DNA of 64,000 nucleotides from CAXSBA01 sp965277105 (lineage in GTDB: Bacteria > Spirochaetota > UBA12135 > COTS27 > CAXSBA01): positions 62,001 to 126,000 of the forward strand of contig OZ255710.1 in NCBI GenBank assembly GCA_965277105.1, in the 5' to 3' direction. Position 1 is the first letter of the stretch. Each line of letters begins with the position of its first letter. Below the pieces are notes generated by a model that saw nothing but the letters and a program-made list of their open reading frames with translations, was not told where the DNA came from and made no database searches. The position numbers and the translations under genes were made by a program. Below are positions 33,528 through 42,421 of this stretch, piece by piece.

Positions 33528-34757
33528 ATGCATAACTTCAATTATTTAATCGGCCAAAATCACGCTCGGGCTATTTTCGTCAATATGCTGAAAAAAAAGA
33601 AAATGCATCATTCCATTATTTTACAAGGTCCTGAGGGAGTAGGGAAATTAACTGCTGCTTTTTTGTTGGCTAAAACATTTTTTTGTCGCAATCAAAAAAA
33701 CGCCCTGGCTTGTAATGAATGTTCTTTTTGTCGAGGTCATAATCATTTTGCTTTTTCCAACACTTTGTTTTTTACTTCAAGTGACCGTCTGCCAGTAGTT
33801 AGTTTCTATCAAAAGATTTTAAAAAGTCAATTGTCCCAAGATCCTGATTTTATTCTAGAGCTTTTGCTTTTAGAGATAAGTAGTTTGTTAAATCGTCATA
33901 AAAATAAATTTTTGCCTTTACTTATGAGAACTAAGCAATCTTATCCAGTAGGGGTTGTGCTTAAAGAAAAAGATTTGCTTCTACTTTTTCATAAAATTTA
34001 TGAAAAAATGACGCAGCCTAAAGAATATTTTGACTATTTTATTAGCGAAGAATTTTTTAAAGACATGCACTTGTTACAAAACTCCTTAGATCGAAGTTTT
34101 ATTCCTCAAGATAGTTTTCAGAAAATACTACGTTGGAGTCAGACCAAAAACCAGTTAGCAAAAATAGTAGTTATTGAAAACCTAGAAATGATGAGCGCTA
34201 TAACTATGAGCAAGTTTTTGAAAATTTTAGAAGACCCCCCAGAAAATGTTTATTTTATTTTGCTAACTGAAAATTTTAATCGCGAGTCTATCGTCGCTAA
34301 GCCGCTTAAAAGTCGTTCGTTAATTATTGATTTTAATTTTCTCCAAGGTTCCATAAGTAAAATTATGGAAGAAAATTTTAAAATTTCTAAGAATTATCCT
34401 TTTAGCTCTTTGGTTAAGTCTTTAACAGAGTTCATTGAAGACTTTCTTCAAGAAAAAGAAAAGGGAGATATCCTTACTCTATTACTCAATAAAAAACTAA
34501 GCGTAGCAGAAAAAATTTTTTATTTTGAAAAGAGTAAAAAGGGTATTTTGCAAGTTATTGTTTTAATTGAATTAGCCATTAAAAAATATTTAAAAAATCC
34601 AGAATGGTATCAAAAAAAAAGGATTAAAATAAGCCTTGCCAAAATAGCTAAAGCCAATTCTTTCCTTAATTCGTCTGCCCATTTAGCAGAAACCCACCAG
34701 GTATTAGAAAAAAATATTTTATTGAAAATCGTGCTTTACTTCCATCGGTTGATTTGA
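33528..34757 (+). CDS. holB: DNA polymerase III delta-prime subunit-like clamp-loader protein
   Basis: Clamp-loader ATPase relative. The start IGQNHARAIFVNMLKKKKMHHSIILQGPEGVGKLTAA contains a P-loop whose Ser/Thr after GK is replaced by Leu, as expected for delta-prime, which does not hydrolyse ATP. CNECSFC with an upstream Cys forms the zinc module. MSAITMSKFLKILEDPPENVYFILLTENFNRE and KSRSLII match the sensor and the SRC-like motif (here SRS). A long insertion between the zinc module and the sensor makes it longer (409) than usual. Gamma/tau DnaX is excluded by the altered P-loop. Confidence 0.82.
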   Translation: MHNFNYLIGQNHARAIFVNMLKKKKMHHSIILQGPEGVGKLTAAFLLAKTFFCRNQKNALACNECSFCRGHNHFAFSNTLFFTSSDRLPVVSFYQKILKSQLSQDPDFILELLLLEISSLLNRHKNKFLPLLMRTKQSYPVGVVLKEKDLLLLFHKIYEKMTQPKEYFDYFISEEFFKDMHLLQNSLDRSFIPQDSFQKILRWSQTKNQLAKIVVIENLEMMSAITMSKFLKILEDPPENVYFILLTENFNRESIVAKPLKSRSLIIDFNFLQGSISKIMEENFKISKNYPFSSLVKSLTEFIEDFLQEKEKGDILTLLLNKKLSVAEKIFYFEKSKKGILQVIVLIELAIKKYLKNPEWYQKKRIKISLAKIAKANSFLNSSAHLAETHQVLEKNILLKIVLYFHRLI

Positions 34758-34961
34758 AAATTAAAAGAAAATCCAAACAAAAAATTTATTTACTAAAATT
34801 AAATAAAGCGGTTGATTGACGGGCCTTCTTCTTTTAAAGCGATTTCCGGTTTAATAGAATTTTGATAGAGGAGAGCATAAAGAGAAAATTATTATCACAA
34901 TGTAGCCTATAAAATTCTTCCCTATTTACAAGTTTTTTACTCATTTTTTTTTATCTCATTT

Positions 34962-34967
34962 TATAAT
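34962..34967 (+). promoter_or_regulatory. -10 box close to the gltB start
   Basis: TATAAT ends 9 nt before the gltB ATG with no ribosome site between, predicting a nearly leaderless gltBD transcript. A -35 partner at the right spacing is not convincing. Confidence 0.5.
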
Positions 34968-34976
34968 ATAGAAGCT

Positions 34977-37900
34977 ATGTTTTATCCTACTAAAAAAGGT
35001 TTATATGATTCTCAATTCGAGCATGATGCTTGTGGTTTTGGTTTTGTCTGTAATATTTTAGGTGAGCCGTCCCATAAAATTATTAATCAAGGTTTAAAGA
35101 TTTTACGCAACCTTGATCATCGAGGAGCTGTGGGAAGTGAGCCAAACTCGGGCGATGGAGCGGGAGCCCTTATGCAAATTCCCCATACCTTTTTAAAAAA
35201 AGAATTAGCCAAAAAAGAAATTCAGTTAGGAGCACCAGCTAGTTATGGAGTAGGGCAAATTTTTTTCCCTAAAAAAAAGCAAAACTATCTGAAAATTAAA
35301 AAATTTTTCGAAGAAGAAATTAAAAAATACAAACTCCCCATTATTGCTTGGCGTAAAGTTCCCACCGACAACCAAATGCTAGGGGCAACTCCCTTGAGAA
35401 GCGAGCCAATTATTGAGCAAGTTTTTATTGAAAATAAATTTGCCAATGACCTTGTTTTTGAGCAGCAACTTTACTATTTTAGAAAAGTAATTGAAAAGAA
35501 AATTTTTAACTCGGATTTTCCAGATAAAGAAGCCTTTTTCCCAGTTTCCTTTTCATGTAAAACCATGGTGTATAAAGGGCAACTCACGGCTAATCAACTG
35601 GGGGATTACTTTTTAGATTTAAAAGATAAAGAGCTTAAGTCAGCTTTCCTGATAGTTCATAGCCGTTTTTCTACGAATACTTTTCCTAGTTGGAAACTTG
35701 CCCATCCTTTTCGAGTAATTGCTCACAATGGAGAAATTAATACCAAAAAAGGGAATGTTAATTGGATAAAGGCACGTGAGAGTCGATTGCATTCTAATGT
35801 TTTTTCTAGGAAGCAAATTAAAAGTATCGAACCTATTGCTTTAGAAAATAACTCTGACTCGATGAACTTTGATTCGGTGTTAGATTTTTTTATTAAGAGT
35901 GGCAAAAGTTTAGCTGAAGCCATTATGATTATGATCCCCGAAGCATGGGAAGAAGATCCTTTTATGGATGAAGCGAAAAGGGATTTTTATCGTTTTTATG
36001 CTAGCTTTATGGAACCTTGGGATGGCCCGGCAGCCATTGCTTTTAGTGATGGCAGATATGTCGGGGGTACTTTGGATCGTAATGGATTGCGTCCTTCTCG
36101 TTATACCCTTTATGAAGACAATACATTGGTGATGGCTTCAGAAGGGGGTGTTCTAGACTTGCCTTTTTCAGAAATTGTTTTTAATAAAAAGCTCGAGCCT
36201 GGGAAATTGCTTTTAGTGGATTTAGTTGAAAAAAGAATTATCTCTGACGAAGAAATAAAAAAACAAATTACGACGAACCTTCCTTATAAACAATGGAATA
36301 AAAGCATTACTCCTTTAGCTTCTTTAAAATCAATTCCTAGTTCCGTTATAAAAGAGCAGAAAAAAATTAAGGTCAAAGCAAAGGCATTTGGTTATACTCA
36401 AGAAGATTTCAAAACCATTATTGGCCCTATGTGTAATGGGGGTAAAGAGCCAGTGGGCTCTATGGGCAGAGACATCCCTTTAGCCGTTTTATCTAAAAAA
36501 CCAGTCGCCCTTTTTAATTATTTTTATCAGTTGTTTGCTCAAGTTACTAATCCACCAATTGACCCTATCCGCGAAAAAAACTTCATGAGTTTAAAAACTT
36601 ATTTAGGGGCACAGAAAAATTTATTTTCCTTAAAAGAAGATTCTTCTGCTAGCCAAGTCATTGAGTGCGAAACTCCGATTTTAACCAATGCAGAATTAAC
36701 CAACGTTAAAGCCCTCCGAAACACCTTTGTGAAAGTTGAGACTATCGATGCCACTTATTCCCCTTTAATAGAAAATTTAAATTATGCTTTAAAAAAAGTG
36801 GTGCAGGAAATTTATCAAGCGGTGAAAAATGGAGCCGAAATAATTATCATTTCCGATAAAAAATTAAGCCGAGAAAAAATGTATATTCCTTCTCTTTTGA
36901 TTTTAGCGGCCAGTCATCAATATTTAGTAGAAAAAAAAATTAGATCAGAATGTAGTTTAGTGGTTGAGAGTGGTGAAGTTCGAGAAGTTCATCACATCGC
37001 TTTACTTTTAGGTTATGGGGCTAACGCGGTTAATCCTTATTTGATTTTCGAAAGCATTTCTTGGTTGTTTGTCGAAGGAGTTTTGGAAGAAAATTTAACC
37101 TCTAAACTCGCAGAAAAAAACTATGTGAATGCGGTTAATCAAGGCTTATTAAAAATAATTTCCAAAATGGGCATTTCGACTATCCGTAGTTATGTGGGGG
37201 CTAAAATTTTTGAAGCAGTAGGGATTAGCGATGAGCTCATTGCCACTTGTTTTGCGGGAACAAGTAGTAGGTTAGGGGGGATTGGCTTAAAAGAAATAGA
37301 AAAAGACTACCTTACTCATTTTCAAAATGCTTTTTCTCATTCAACGAATAATTTAGCTGATTACTTGCCAGGAGGAGAATATAAGTGGCGCTCTCGTGGG
37401 GAAAAGCATTTATTTAATCCTAACACTGTGCATCTTTTGCAGCAAGCTTGTCGGACTAAAGATTACTCTTTGTTTGAAAAATACTCTACTTTGATTAATA
37501 ATCAAAACGAAGATGCTTTTACGTTAAGAGGGCTTTTAGAATTTACTAATCAAAAACCTATTCCTTTAGACCAAGTAGAAAAGAAAGAAGAAATATTTAA
37601 AAGGTTAGTCACAGGCGCTATGTCTTTTGGTTCTATTTCTTGGGAAGCGCATACTACTTTGGCTAAAGCGATGAATAGAATAGGGGGAAAAAGCAATACC
37701 GGTGAAGGAGGAGAAGATCCTATTCGTTTTGTTGTTACTCCCGGAAAAGACTCCATGCGCTCAGCTATCAAACAAGTAGCTTCAGGGCGCTTTGGCGTAA
37801 CTGCTAACTATTTAGTGAACGCCGATGAGATTCAAATTAAGATTGCTCAAGGCGCTAAACCGGGAGAAGGCGGGCAGCTGCCAGGGCATAAGGTAGATAA

Positions 37901-39485
37901 AATTATTGCTCGAGTCCGTTATTCTACTCCTGGGGTTGAGCTTATCTCCCCACCTCCCCATCACGATATTTATTCTATTGAAGATCTTGCTCAGTTAATT
38001 TATGATTTAAAGTGCATTAACCCTCAAGCAAAAGTAAGCGTTAAACTAGTTTCTTCTGCTGGCGTGGGGACGATTGCGGCTGGAGTAGTTAAGGGTTATG
38101 CCGACACGGTTACCATTGCTGGTTTTGATGGAGGCACTGGGGCTTCTCCACTTAGTTCTATTAAGCATACTGGCTTGCCTTGGGAGTTGGGCTTAGCGGA
38201 AACTCACCAAACTCTAGTTTTAAACAAACTGAGGAATAGAGCTCGCCTGCAAACCGATGGGCAAATTAAAACCGCTCGAGATATTGTTATTGCTACCCTT
38301 TTAGGAGCGGAAGAATGGGGAGTAGCCACTGCTGCTCTAGTGGTGATGGGCTGTATTATTATGCGCAAGTGCCATTTGAATACTTGTCCTGTGGGGATTG
38401 CTACTCAAAGGGAAGAGCTTAGAAAATTATTCCCAGGGGAAGTGGATCATTTAGTGAGCTTTTTCACTTTTCTCATTGAGGATGTTAGAAAAATAATGGC
38501 AGGACTAGGATTTAAAACCATCTCGGAAATGGTTGGACGAACAGACAAACTTAAAAAGAAACCTAATTTAAAAAACCCTAAATGGGCTAATATTAACTTG
38601 GATAATTTATTATATCCTTCCAAAGCAATTAAATTAAGCGAGCAATTTTGCTGTGTCCCCCAGCCTCTAATTAATAAAACTAATTTAGATTATAAATATT
38701 TAAAAGAAGTAAATGAAAGTTTAAAGACCAATAAAAAACTTACTATTCAAGGTGCCATAAAAAATACTAATAGGGCTTTTGGTAGTACGCTCTCTTATCA
38801 CATAACGAAAGCCAAGGGAGAAAAGGGCCTTCCTGCTAAACGAATTTCTTTCCATTTAACGGGAAGTGCTGGTCAGAGTTTTGCTGCTTTTTCTTGTCAC
38901 GGGATGCATTACACTTTAGTAGGAGAAGCTAATGATTATTTTGCTAAGGGTTTATCGGGAGCTAGTTTAATTGTGAGATTCCCCGAAGAAGCTAACTTTG
39001 ATCCACAAAAAAATATTATCGTTGGTAATGTTGCTTTTTATGGAGCTACTGCGGGAATGGCTTATATCGGAGGAATCGCTGGTGAGCGATTTGCCGTTAG
39101 AAATTCTGGAGCAGAAATTGTTATCGAAGGAGTGGGGGCGCATGGCTTGGAATATATGACTGGGGGTAGGGTTATTATTTTAGGGAAGATTGGGCGAAAC
39201 TTTGCTGCGGGCATGAGCGGGGGCATTGCTTATGTTTATAATGAAAAAAGTAATTTAGAAAAAATCAATAAGGGTTTAGTTGAAATTGAAAAACTCCATA
39301 ATGAAGAAGAAATTCTTTACCTTAAAAAGCAAATAAAAAATCATTTCTCTTCGACTAAAAGTAAAAAGGCTCAATGGATTATCGATAACTTCTCTAAAGA
39401 AGTAGATAATTTTATAAAAGTGATCCCTAAGGAATATAAAAAAATTATTGCTAGTATGGGAAAAAAGAAAATTAAAATCGCTTAG
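34977..39485 (+). CDS. gltB: Glutamate synthase (NADPH), large subunit
   Basis: Transfers the glutamine amide to 2-oxoglutarate. The N-terminal glutaminase domain starts at Cys19 (FEHDACGFGFV), which is expected to become the mature N-terminus after removal of an 18-residue propeptide, and continues with DHRGAVGSEPNSGDGAG and RFSTNTFPSW. A central linking domain follows, then the FMN-binding synthase domain with GAMSFGSISWEAH, RIGGKSNTGEGGEDP and GAKPGEGGQLPGHKV, the 3Fe-4S Cys cluster in MRKCHLNTCPVG and the C-terminal beta-helix repeats (GAEIVIEGVGAHGLEYMTGG). At 1502 residues it is full length. gltD follows after 32 nt. Confidence 0.97.
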   Translation: MFYPTKKGLYDSQFEHDACGFGFVCNILGEPSHKIINQGLKILRNLDHRGAVGSEPNSGDGAGALMQIPHTFLKKELAKKEIQLGAPASYGVGQIFFPKKKQNYLKIKKFFEEEIKKYKLPIIAWRKVPTDNQMLGATPLRSEPIIEQVFIENKFANDLVFEQQLYYFRKVIEKKIFNSDFPDKEAFFPVSFSCKTMVYKGQLTANQLGDYFLDLKDKELKSAFLIVHSRFSTNTFPSWKLAHPFRVIAHNGEINTKKGNVNWIKARESRLHSNVFSRKQIKSIEPIALENNSDSMNFDSVLDFFIKSGKSLAEAIMIMIPEAWEEDPFMDEAKRDFYRFYASFMEPWDGPAAIAFSDGRYVGGTLDRNGLRPSRYTLYEDNTLVMASEGGVLDLPFSEIVFNKKLEPGKLLLVDLVEKRIISDEEIKKQITTNLPYKQWNKSITPLASLKSIPSSVIKEQKKIKVKAKAFGYTQEDFKTIIGPMCNGGKEPVGSMGRDIPLAVLSKKPVALFNYFYQLFAQVTNPPIDPIREKNFMSLKTYLGAQKNLFSLKEDSSASQVIECETPILTNAELTNVKALRNTFVKVETIDATYSPLIENLNYALKKVVQEIYQAVKNGAEIIIISDKKLSREKMYIPSLLILAASHQYLVEKKIRSECSLVVESGEVREVHHIALLLGYGANAVNPYLIFESISWLFVEGVLEENLTSKLAEKNYVNAVNQGLLKIISKMGISTIRSYVGAKIFEAVGISDELIATCFAGTSSRLGGIGLKEIEKDYLTHFQNAFSHSTNNLADYLPGGEYKWRSRGEKHLFNPNTVHLLQQACRTKDYSLFEKYSTLINNQNEDAFTLRGLLEFTNQKPIPLDQVEKKEEIFKRLVTGAMSFGSISWEAHTTLAKAMNRIGGKSNTGEGGEDPIRFVVTPGKDSMRSAIKQVASGRFGVTANYLVNADEIQIKIAQGAKPGEGGQLPGHKVDKIIARVRYSTPGVELISPPPHHDIYSIEDLAQLIYDLKCINPQAKVSVKLVSSAGVGTIAAGVVKGYADTVTIAGFDGGTGASPLSSIKHTGLPWELGLAETHQTLVLNKLRNRARLQTDGQIKTARDIVIATLLGAEEWGVATAALVVMGCIIMRKCHLNTCPVGIATQREELRKLFPGEVDHLVSFFTFLIEDVRKIMAGLGFKTISEMVGRTDKLKKKPNLKNPKWANINLDNLLYPSKAIKLSEQFCCVPQPLINKTNLDYKYLKEVNESLKTNKKLTIQGAIKNTNRAFGSTLSYHITKAKGEKGLPAKRISFHLTGSAGQSFAAFSCHGMHYTLVGEANDYFAKGLSGASLIVRFPEEANFDPQKNIIVGNVAFYGATAGMAYIGGIAGERFAVRNSGAEIVIEGVGAHGLEYMTGGRVIILGKIGRNFAAGMSGGIAYVYNEKSNLEKINKGLVEIEKLHNEEEILYLKKQIKNHFSSTKSKKAQWIIDNFSKEVDNFIKVIPKEYKKIIASMGKKKIKIA

Positions 39486-39517
39486 TCGTTTAAGTTTAAA
39501 TTAAAGAAATTATCATA

Positions 39518-40954
39518 ATGGGAAAAACAACTGGCTTTTTAGAATATTCAAGGCAGACTCATCCTTACAAAGAGGTAGAGAAAAGAAAAAAAAATTTTAA
39601 TGAATTTGTTGTCTCTTTAAAAAAAGATGAACTCCAAAAACAAGGGGCTCGTTGTATGGATTGTGGTATCCCCTTTTGTCAAAGTGGTTGTCCTTTGGGG
39701 AATATCATCCCGGATTTTAACGACTTGGTTTATCAAGGAGATATGGAATCGGCATTTGCCACTCTCTTTTCTACTAACAACTTCCCTGATATTACTGGAA
39801 GAGTTTGTCCGGCGCCTTGTGAGTCGGCTTGTGTTTTAGGGATTAATAAACCCCCGGTTGCCATTAAAACTATTGAATATTCTATTGCTGAAAAGGCTTT
39901 TAAAAACAACTGGTTTCCTACCAAAACTCTCAAAAAAACTAATAAAAAAATAGCAATTATTGGTTCAGGTCCTGCTGGTCTTGCTTGTGCGGATCAACTT
40001 GCCTATGCTGGACATGAAGTTGTTGTTTATGAGCGAGAAGATGAACTAGGGGGATTGCTGACCTATGGCATTCCTAATTTTAAGCTAGAAAAAGAAGTAG
40101 TTTTCCGCCATATTAGTCGTTTAAAAAAACAAGGAGTAAGTTTTTTAAAAAATGTTGAAGTAGGCAAAGACATCTCGGTAAAAGAATTAGAAAAAAGGTT
40201 TGATGCCATTGTTTTAGCTATTGGTTCCACAGTTCCTCGTGATCTTCCACTGGCCCATCGTCATGGAGAGAACATTCATTTTGCTATGGACTTTCTTAGT
40301 CAAAATACTAAAAGGGTACTTAAAAAAAATATTACGGAACCTCTTATTGATGCCAAAGGCAAAGAAGTTTTAGTGATAGGGGGAGGGGATACTGGTTCCG
40401 ACTGCATTGGCACTTCGATTAGGCAAGGGGCTAATAAGGTAACTCAAATTGAGATTCTACCTAGACCGCCTAAAGAGCGCGATGCCACTATGCCTTGGCC
40501 TCAGTATGATAGAATATTTCGAGTCTCTTCTTCTCAAGAAGAAGGCTGTGTGCGCAAATTTTCTATTGCGACTAAAGATTTTGTTTTAAACACTAAGGGA
40601 GAAGTCAAGGGAATTGATTACACTAAGGTGGAGTGGAACCCTAATCAAAAAAAGTTTATCCCCTTAAAAGAGCAAGGGTTTTTAAAAGCTGATTTGATTT
40701 TTTTGGCAATGGGGTTTCTGCACGCGGAGCCTAAGTTACTAAAAAAGTTCAAGATTAAAACTGACCCTAGAGGAAATGTCTTCACCGAAAAAGACAAATA
40801 TCAAACCAATATTCCTAAGATATTTACTGCCGGTGATGCTCGGCGGGGGCAGTCTTTGGTAGTGTGGGCTATTAGTGAAGGCAGAGAATGTGCGCTAGCC
40901 GTTGACGAGTTTCTCACTAAAAAAAAATCAGTTTTAGCTTCTAAGGCGTTTTAA
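39518..40954 (+). CDS. gltD: Glutamate synthase (NADPH), small subunit
   Basis: Feeds electrons from NADPH into GltB. The N-terminal region has two cysteine clusters, CMDCGIPFCQSGCPLGN and CPAPCESACVLG, that bind 4Fe-4S centres. The FAD site is IAIIGSGPAGLACADQLAYAGHEV and the NADPH site VLVIGGGDTGSDCIGTSIRQG, and ATGDARRGQSLVVWAI-like sequence (here TAGDARRGQSLVVWAISEGRE) closes the FAD domain. At 478 residues it is a standard GltD and completes the GOGAT pair. Confidence 0.96.
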   Translation: MGKTTGFLEYSRQTHPYKEVEKRKKNFNEFVVSLKKDELQKQGARCMDCGIPFCQSGCPLGNIIPDFNDLVYQGDMESAFATLFSTNNFPDITGRVCPAPCESACVLGINKPPVAIKTIEYSIAEKAFKNNWFPTKTLKKTNKKIAIIGSGPAGLACADQLAYAGHEVVVYEREDELGGLLTYGIPNFKLEKEVVFRHISRLKKQGVSFLKNVEVGKDISVKELEKRFDAIVLAIGSTVPRDLPLAHRHGENIHFAMDFLSQNTKRVLKKNITEPLIDAKGKEVLVIGGGDTGSDCIGTSIRQGANKVTQIEILPRPPKERDATMPWPQYDRIFRVSSSQEEGCVRKFSIATKDFVLNTKGEVKGIDYTKVEWNPNQKKFIPLKEQGFLKADLIFLAMGFLHAEPKLLKKFKIKTDPRGNVFTEKDKYQTNIPKIFTAGDARRGQSLVVWAISEGRECALAVDEFLTKKKSVLASKAF

Positions 40955-40980
40955 AGCTATTTTTTTATTGTAATTTTTAT

Positions 40981-42078
40981 TTGAAAATCCCTAAAAAAAT
41001 ATTTCTTTTTTTTTTTATCATCGTTGGTTTAATTTATTATTTTTTTTTTTATATTTCGATTAACGATCAAAAAAAAATTTATACTTTTTTAATTTTTTCA
41101 GAAGAAGAAAAAAAAGTTGCCAATGCTTGGGTGCTTTATTATTATTACCCTTTTGCCTATTTTCATTTGTTTGAAATACATCCCCAGCATCATGTTTTTT
41201 ATCAGGAAAAATACCAACTAATAAATCAAGATAAAAATTTTTTTGAAAATAGGATTAAAGATTTGTTATCCATTAGAAATTTTGATTTTACCATTAACTT
41301 AGAAGAGGGGCTTAAAGAAGATATTTTTAATATTATGGGGGGAATCAATTTCATCAACCTTCATTCTGAGGCATTTCCTTTGGGGAAGGTTTTTATTGAC
41401 AACTTGAATTACCAGCGGTTTTTAAATGGGATTGAAAATAGTAATAATCGTAAAAATACCAGACTTAGCATTTGGCTCAATGCACTATTTCACGTTAGAG
41501 ATAATGTTATTGCTAATGAGGCTTACCTTAAGCAATTAAGAGGAATTTTTAATTTATTGAATATCAATATTAATTACCAAAGTTTTCTTAAGCTTTTTAA
41601 TCCTTTCCTTCAAGAAAATAGTAATTTTATTATCAATTACGACAAAATGAATTTCGATACTATTAAACAAGCTGGAGAAGAGTACTTAGTGCCTTTAAAT
41701 AATGGGAAGTACGATTTAGGGAAAATTAATCAAACCCTCACTGAGTTTGTTAATCAAGAAATCAAGTACCAGCTTTTCCCTATTGCTGTGCAGATTAAAA
41801 ATGCTACCACCATCAATCGCCTTGCTACTAGAACTACGGGAATTTTTCGTTATCGTAGGCTAAACATTGATGAGTACTTAAACTCCGATTTTTTACTCAA
41901 TAATTCGGTCATTGTTAGTTATATTTTTTCTCCACTTAAAGAAAACTATATTAAAAAAGTAAGCAAGATAGAAGATGTTTATTATTTAATTGATTACACT
42001 AAGGAGTTTGATTTCTCTATTTATTTAGGAAAAGATTTTTATGGAATTAAAAGCACCCAAGAAAATGAACAAAACTAA
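40981..42078 (+). CDS. Membrane-anchored protein with LytR C-terminal-like domain
   Basis: The TTG start leads into a transmembrane helix (FLFFFIIVGLIYYFFFYI, about residues 8-25), so the rest is probably outside the membrane. The middle has remote likeness to an LCP (LytR-CpsA-Psr) core (IMGGINFINLHSEAFPLGKVFID), without its usual Arg/Asp motifs. The C-terminal part (about 265-355), AVQIKNATTINRLATRTTGIF, matches the pattern of LytR_C domains (V.N.T...GLA.RT...). rsfS follows, a neighbourhood I associate with spirochaetes and some FCB bacteria. Cell-wall attachment or scaffold role is inferred only. Confidence 0.6.
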   Translation: MKIPKKIFLFFFIIVGLIYYFFFYISINDQKKIYTFLIFSEEEKKVANAWVLYYYYPFAYFHLFEIHPQHHVFYQEKYQLINQDKNFFENRIKDLLSIRNFDFTINLEEGLKEDIFNIMGGINFINLHSEAFPLGKVFIDNLNYQRFLNGIENSNNRKNTRLSIWLNALFHVRDNVIANEAYLKQLRGIFNLLNININYQSFLKLFNPFLQENSNFIINYDKMNFDTIKQAGEEYLVPLNNGKYDLGKINQTLTEFVNQEIKYQLFPIAVQIKNATTINRLATRTTGIFRYRRLNIDEYLNSDFLLNNSVIVSYIFSPLKENYIKKVSKIEDVYYLIDYTKEFDFSIYLGKDFYGIKSTQENEQN

Positions 42079-42421
42079 AATTATTGCCATTAGCAAACTA
42101 CTAGCTTCTTTGAAAGCCGAAAAAGTAGTGGCTTTTCGCCATCGAAAATTAGATTACGCGGATTTTATTATCATCGCAAGTGGTTTGTCGGCTCTTCATT
42201 TAAAAAGCCTAAGAAAAAATGTTTATTACGAACTGCGGAAAAAAAAGATTCTTCCTTTTGCCCTTACGAAAGAAACTAGAGAGAACGATAATAGTTGGCT
42301 GCTTTTAGATTATGGGGAATTAATTATTCATTTTTTTTTACCCGATAGTAGAGAGTATTACAAACTGGAAGGCTTTTTTAAAGAAGCAGAAGTAATTTAT
42401 CAAAGTGATGAAGAAGATTAG
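42065..42421 (+). CDS. rsfS: Ribosomal silencing factor RsfS (Iojap family)
   Basis: Binds ribosomal protein uL14 on the 50S subunit and blocks subunit joining during nutrient limitation. The family core is clear: DYADFIIIASGLSALHLKSLRKNVYYELRKK, then SWLLLDYGELIIHFFLPDSREYYKLEGFF, corresponding to W.l.DyG..vvHif....R.yY.LE.LW. I prefer the ATG at 42065, with a short overlap of the previous gene; an ATG at 42041 would add eight residues. The next gene starts before its stop. Confidence 0.93.
   Translation: MNKTKIIAISKLLASLKAEKVVAFRHRKLDYADFIIIASGLSALHLKSLRKNVYYELRKKKILPFALTKETRENDNSWLLLDYGELIIHFFLPDSREYYKLEGFFKEAEVIYQSDEED

Noticed and set aside
34799..34887. Minus-strand frame ending IKPEIALKEEGPSINRFI before a stop, in the spacer behind holB
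   Set aside because: It looks like a C-terminal remnant of a lost gene, but it has no start, is interrupted upstream by a TAA, and I cannot name the family. Not strong enough to annotate.
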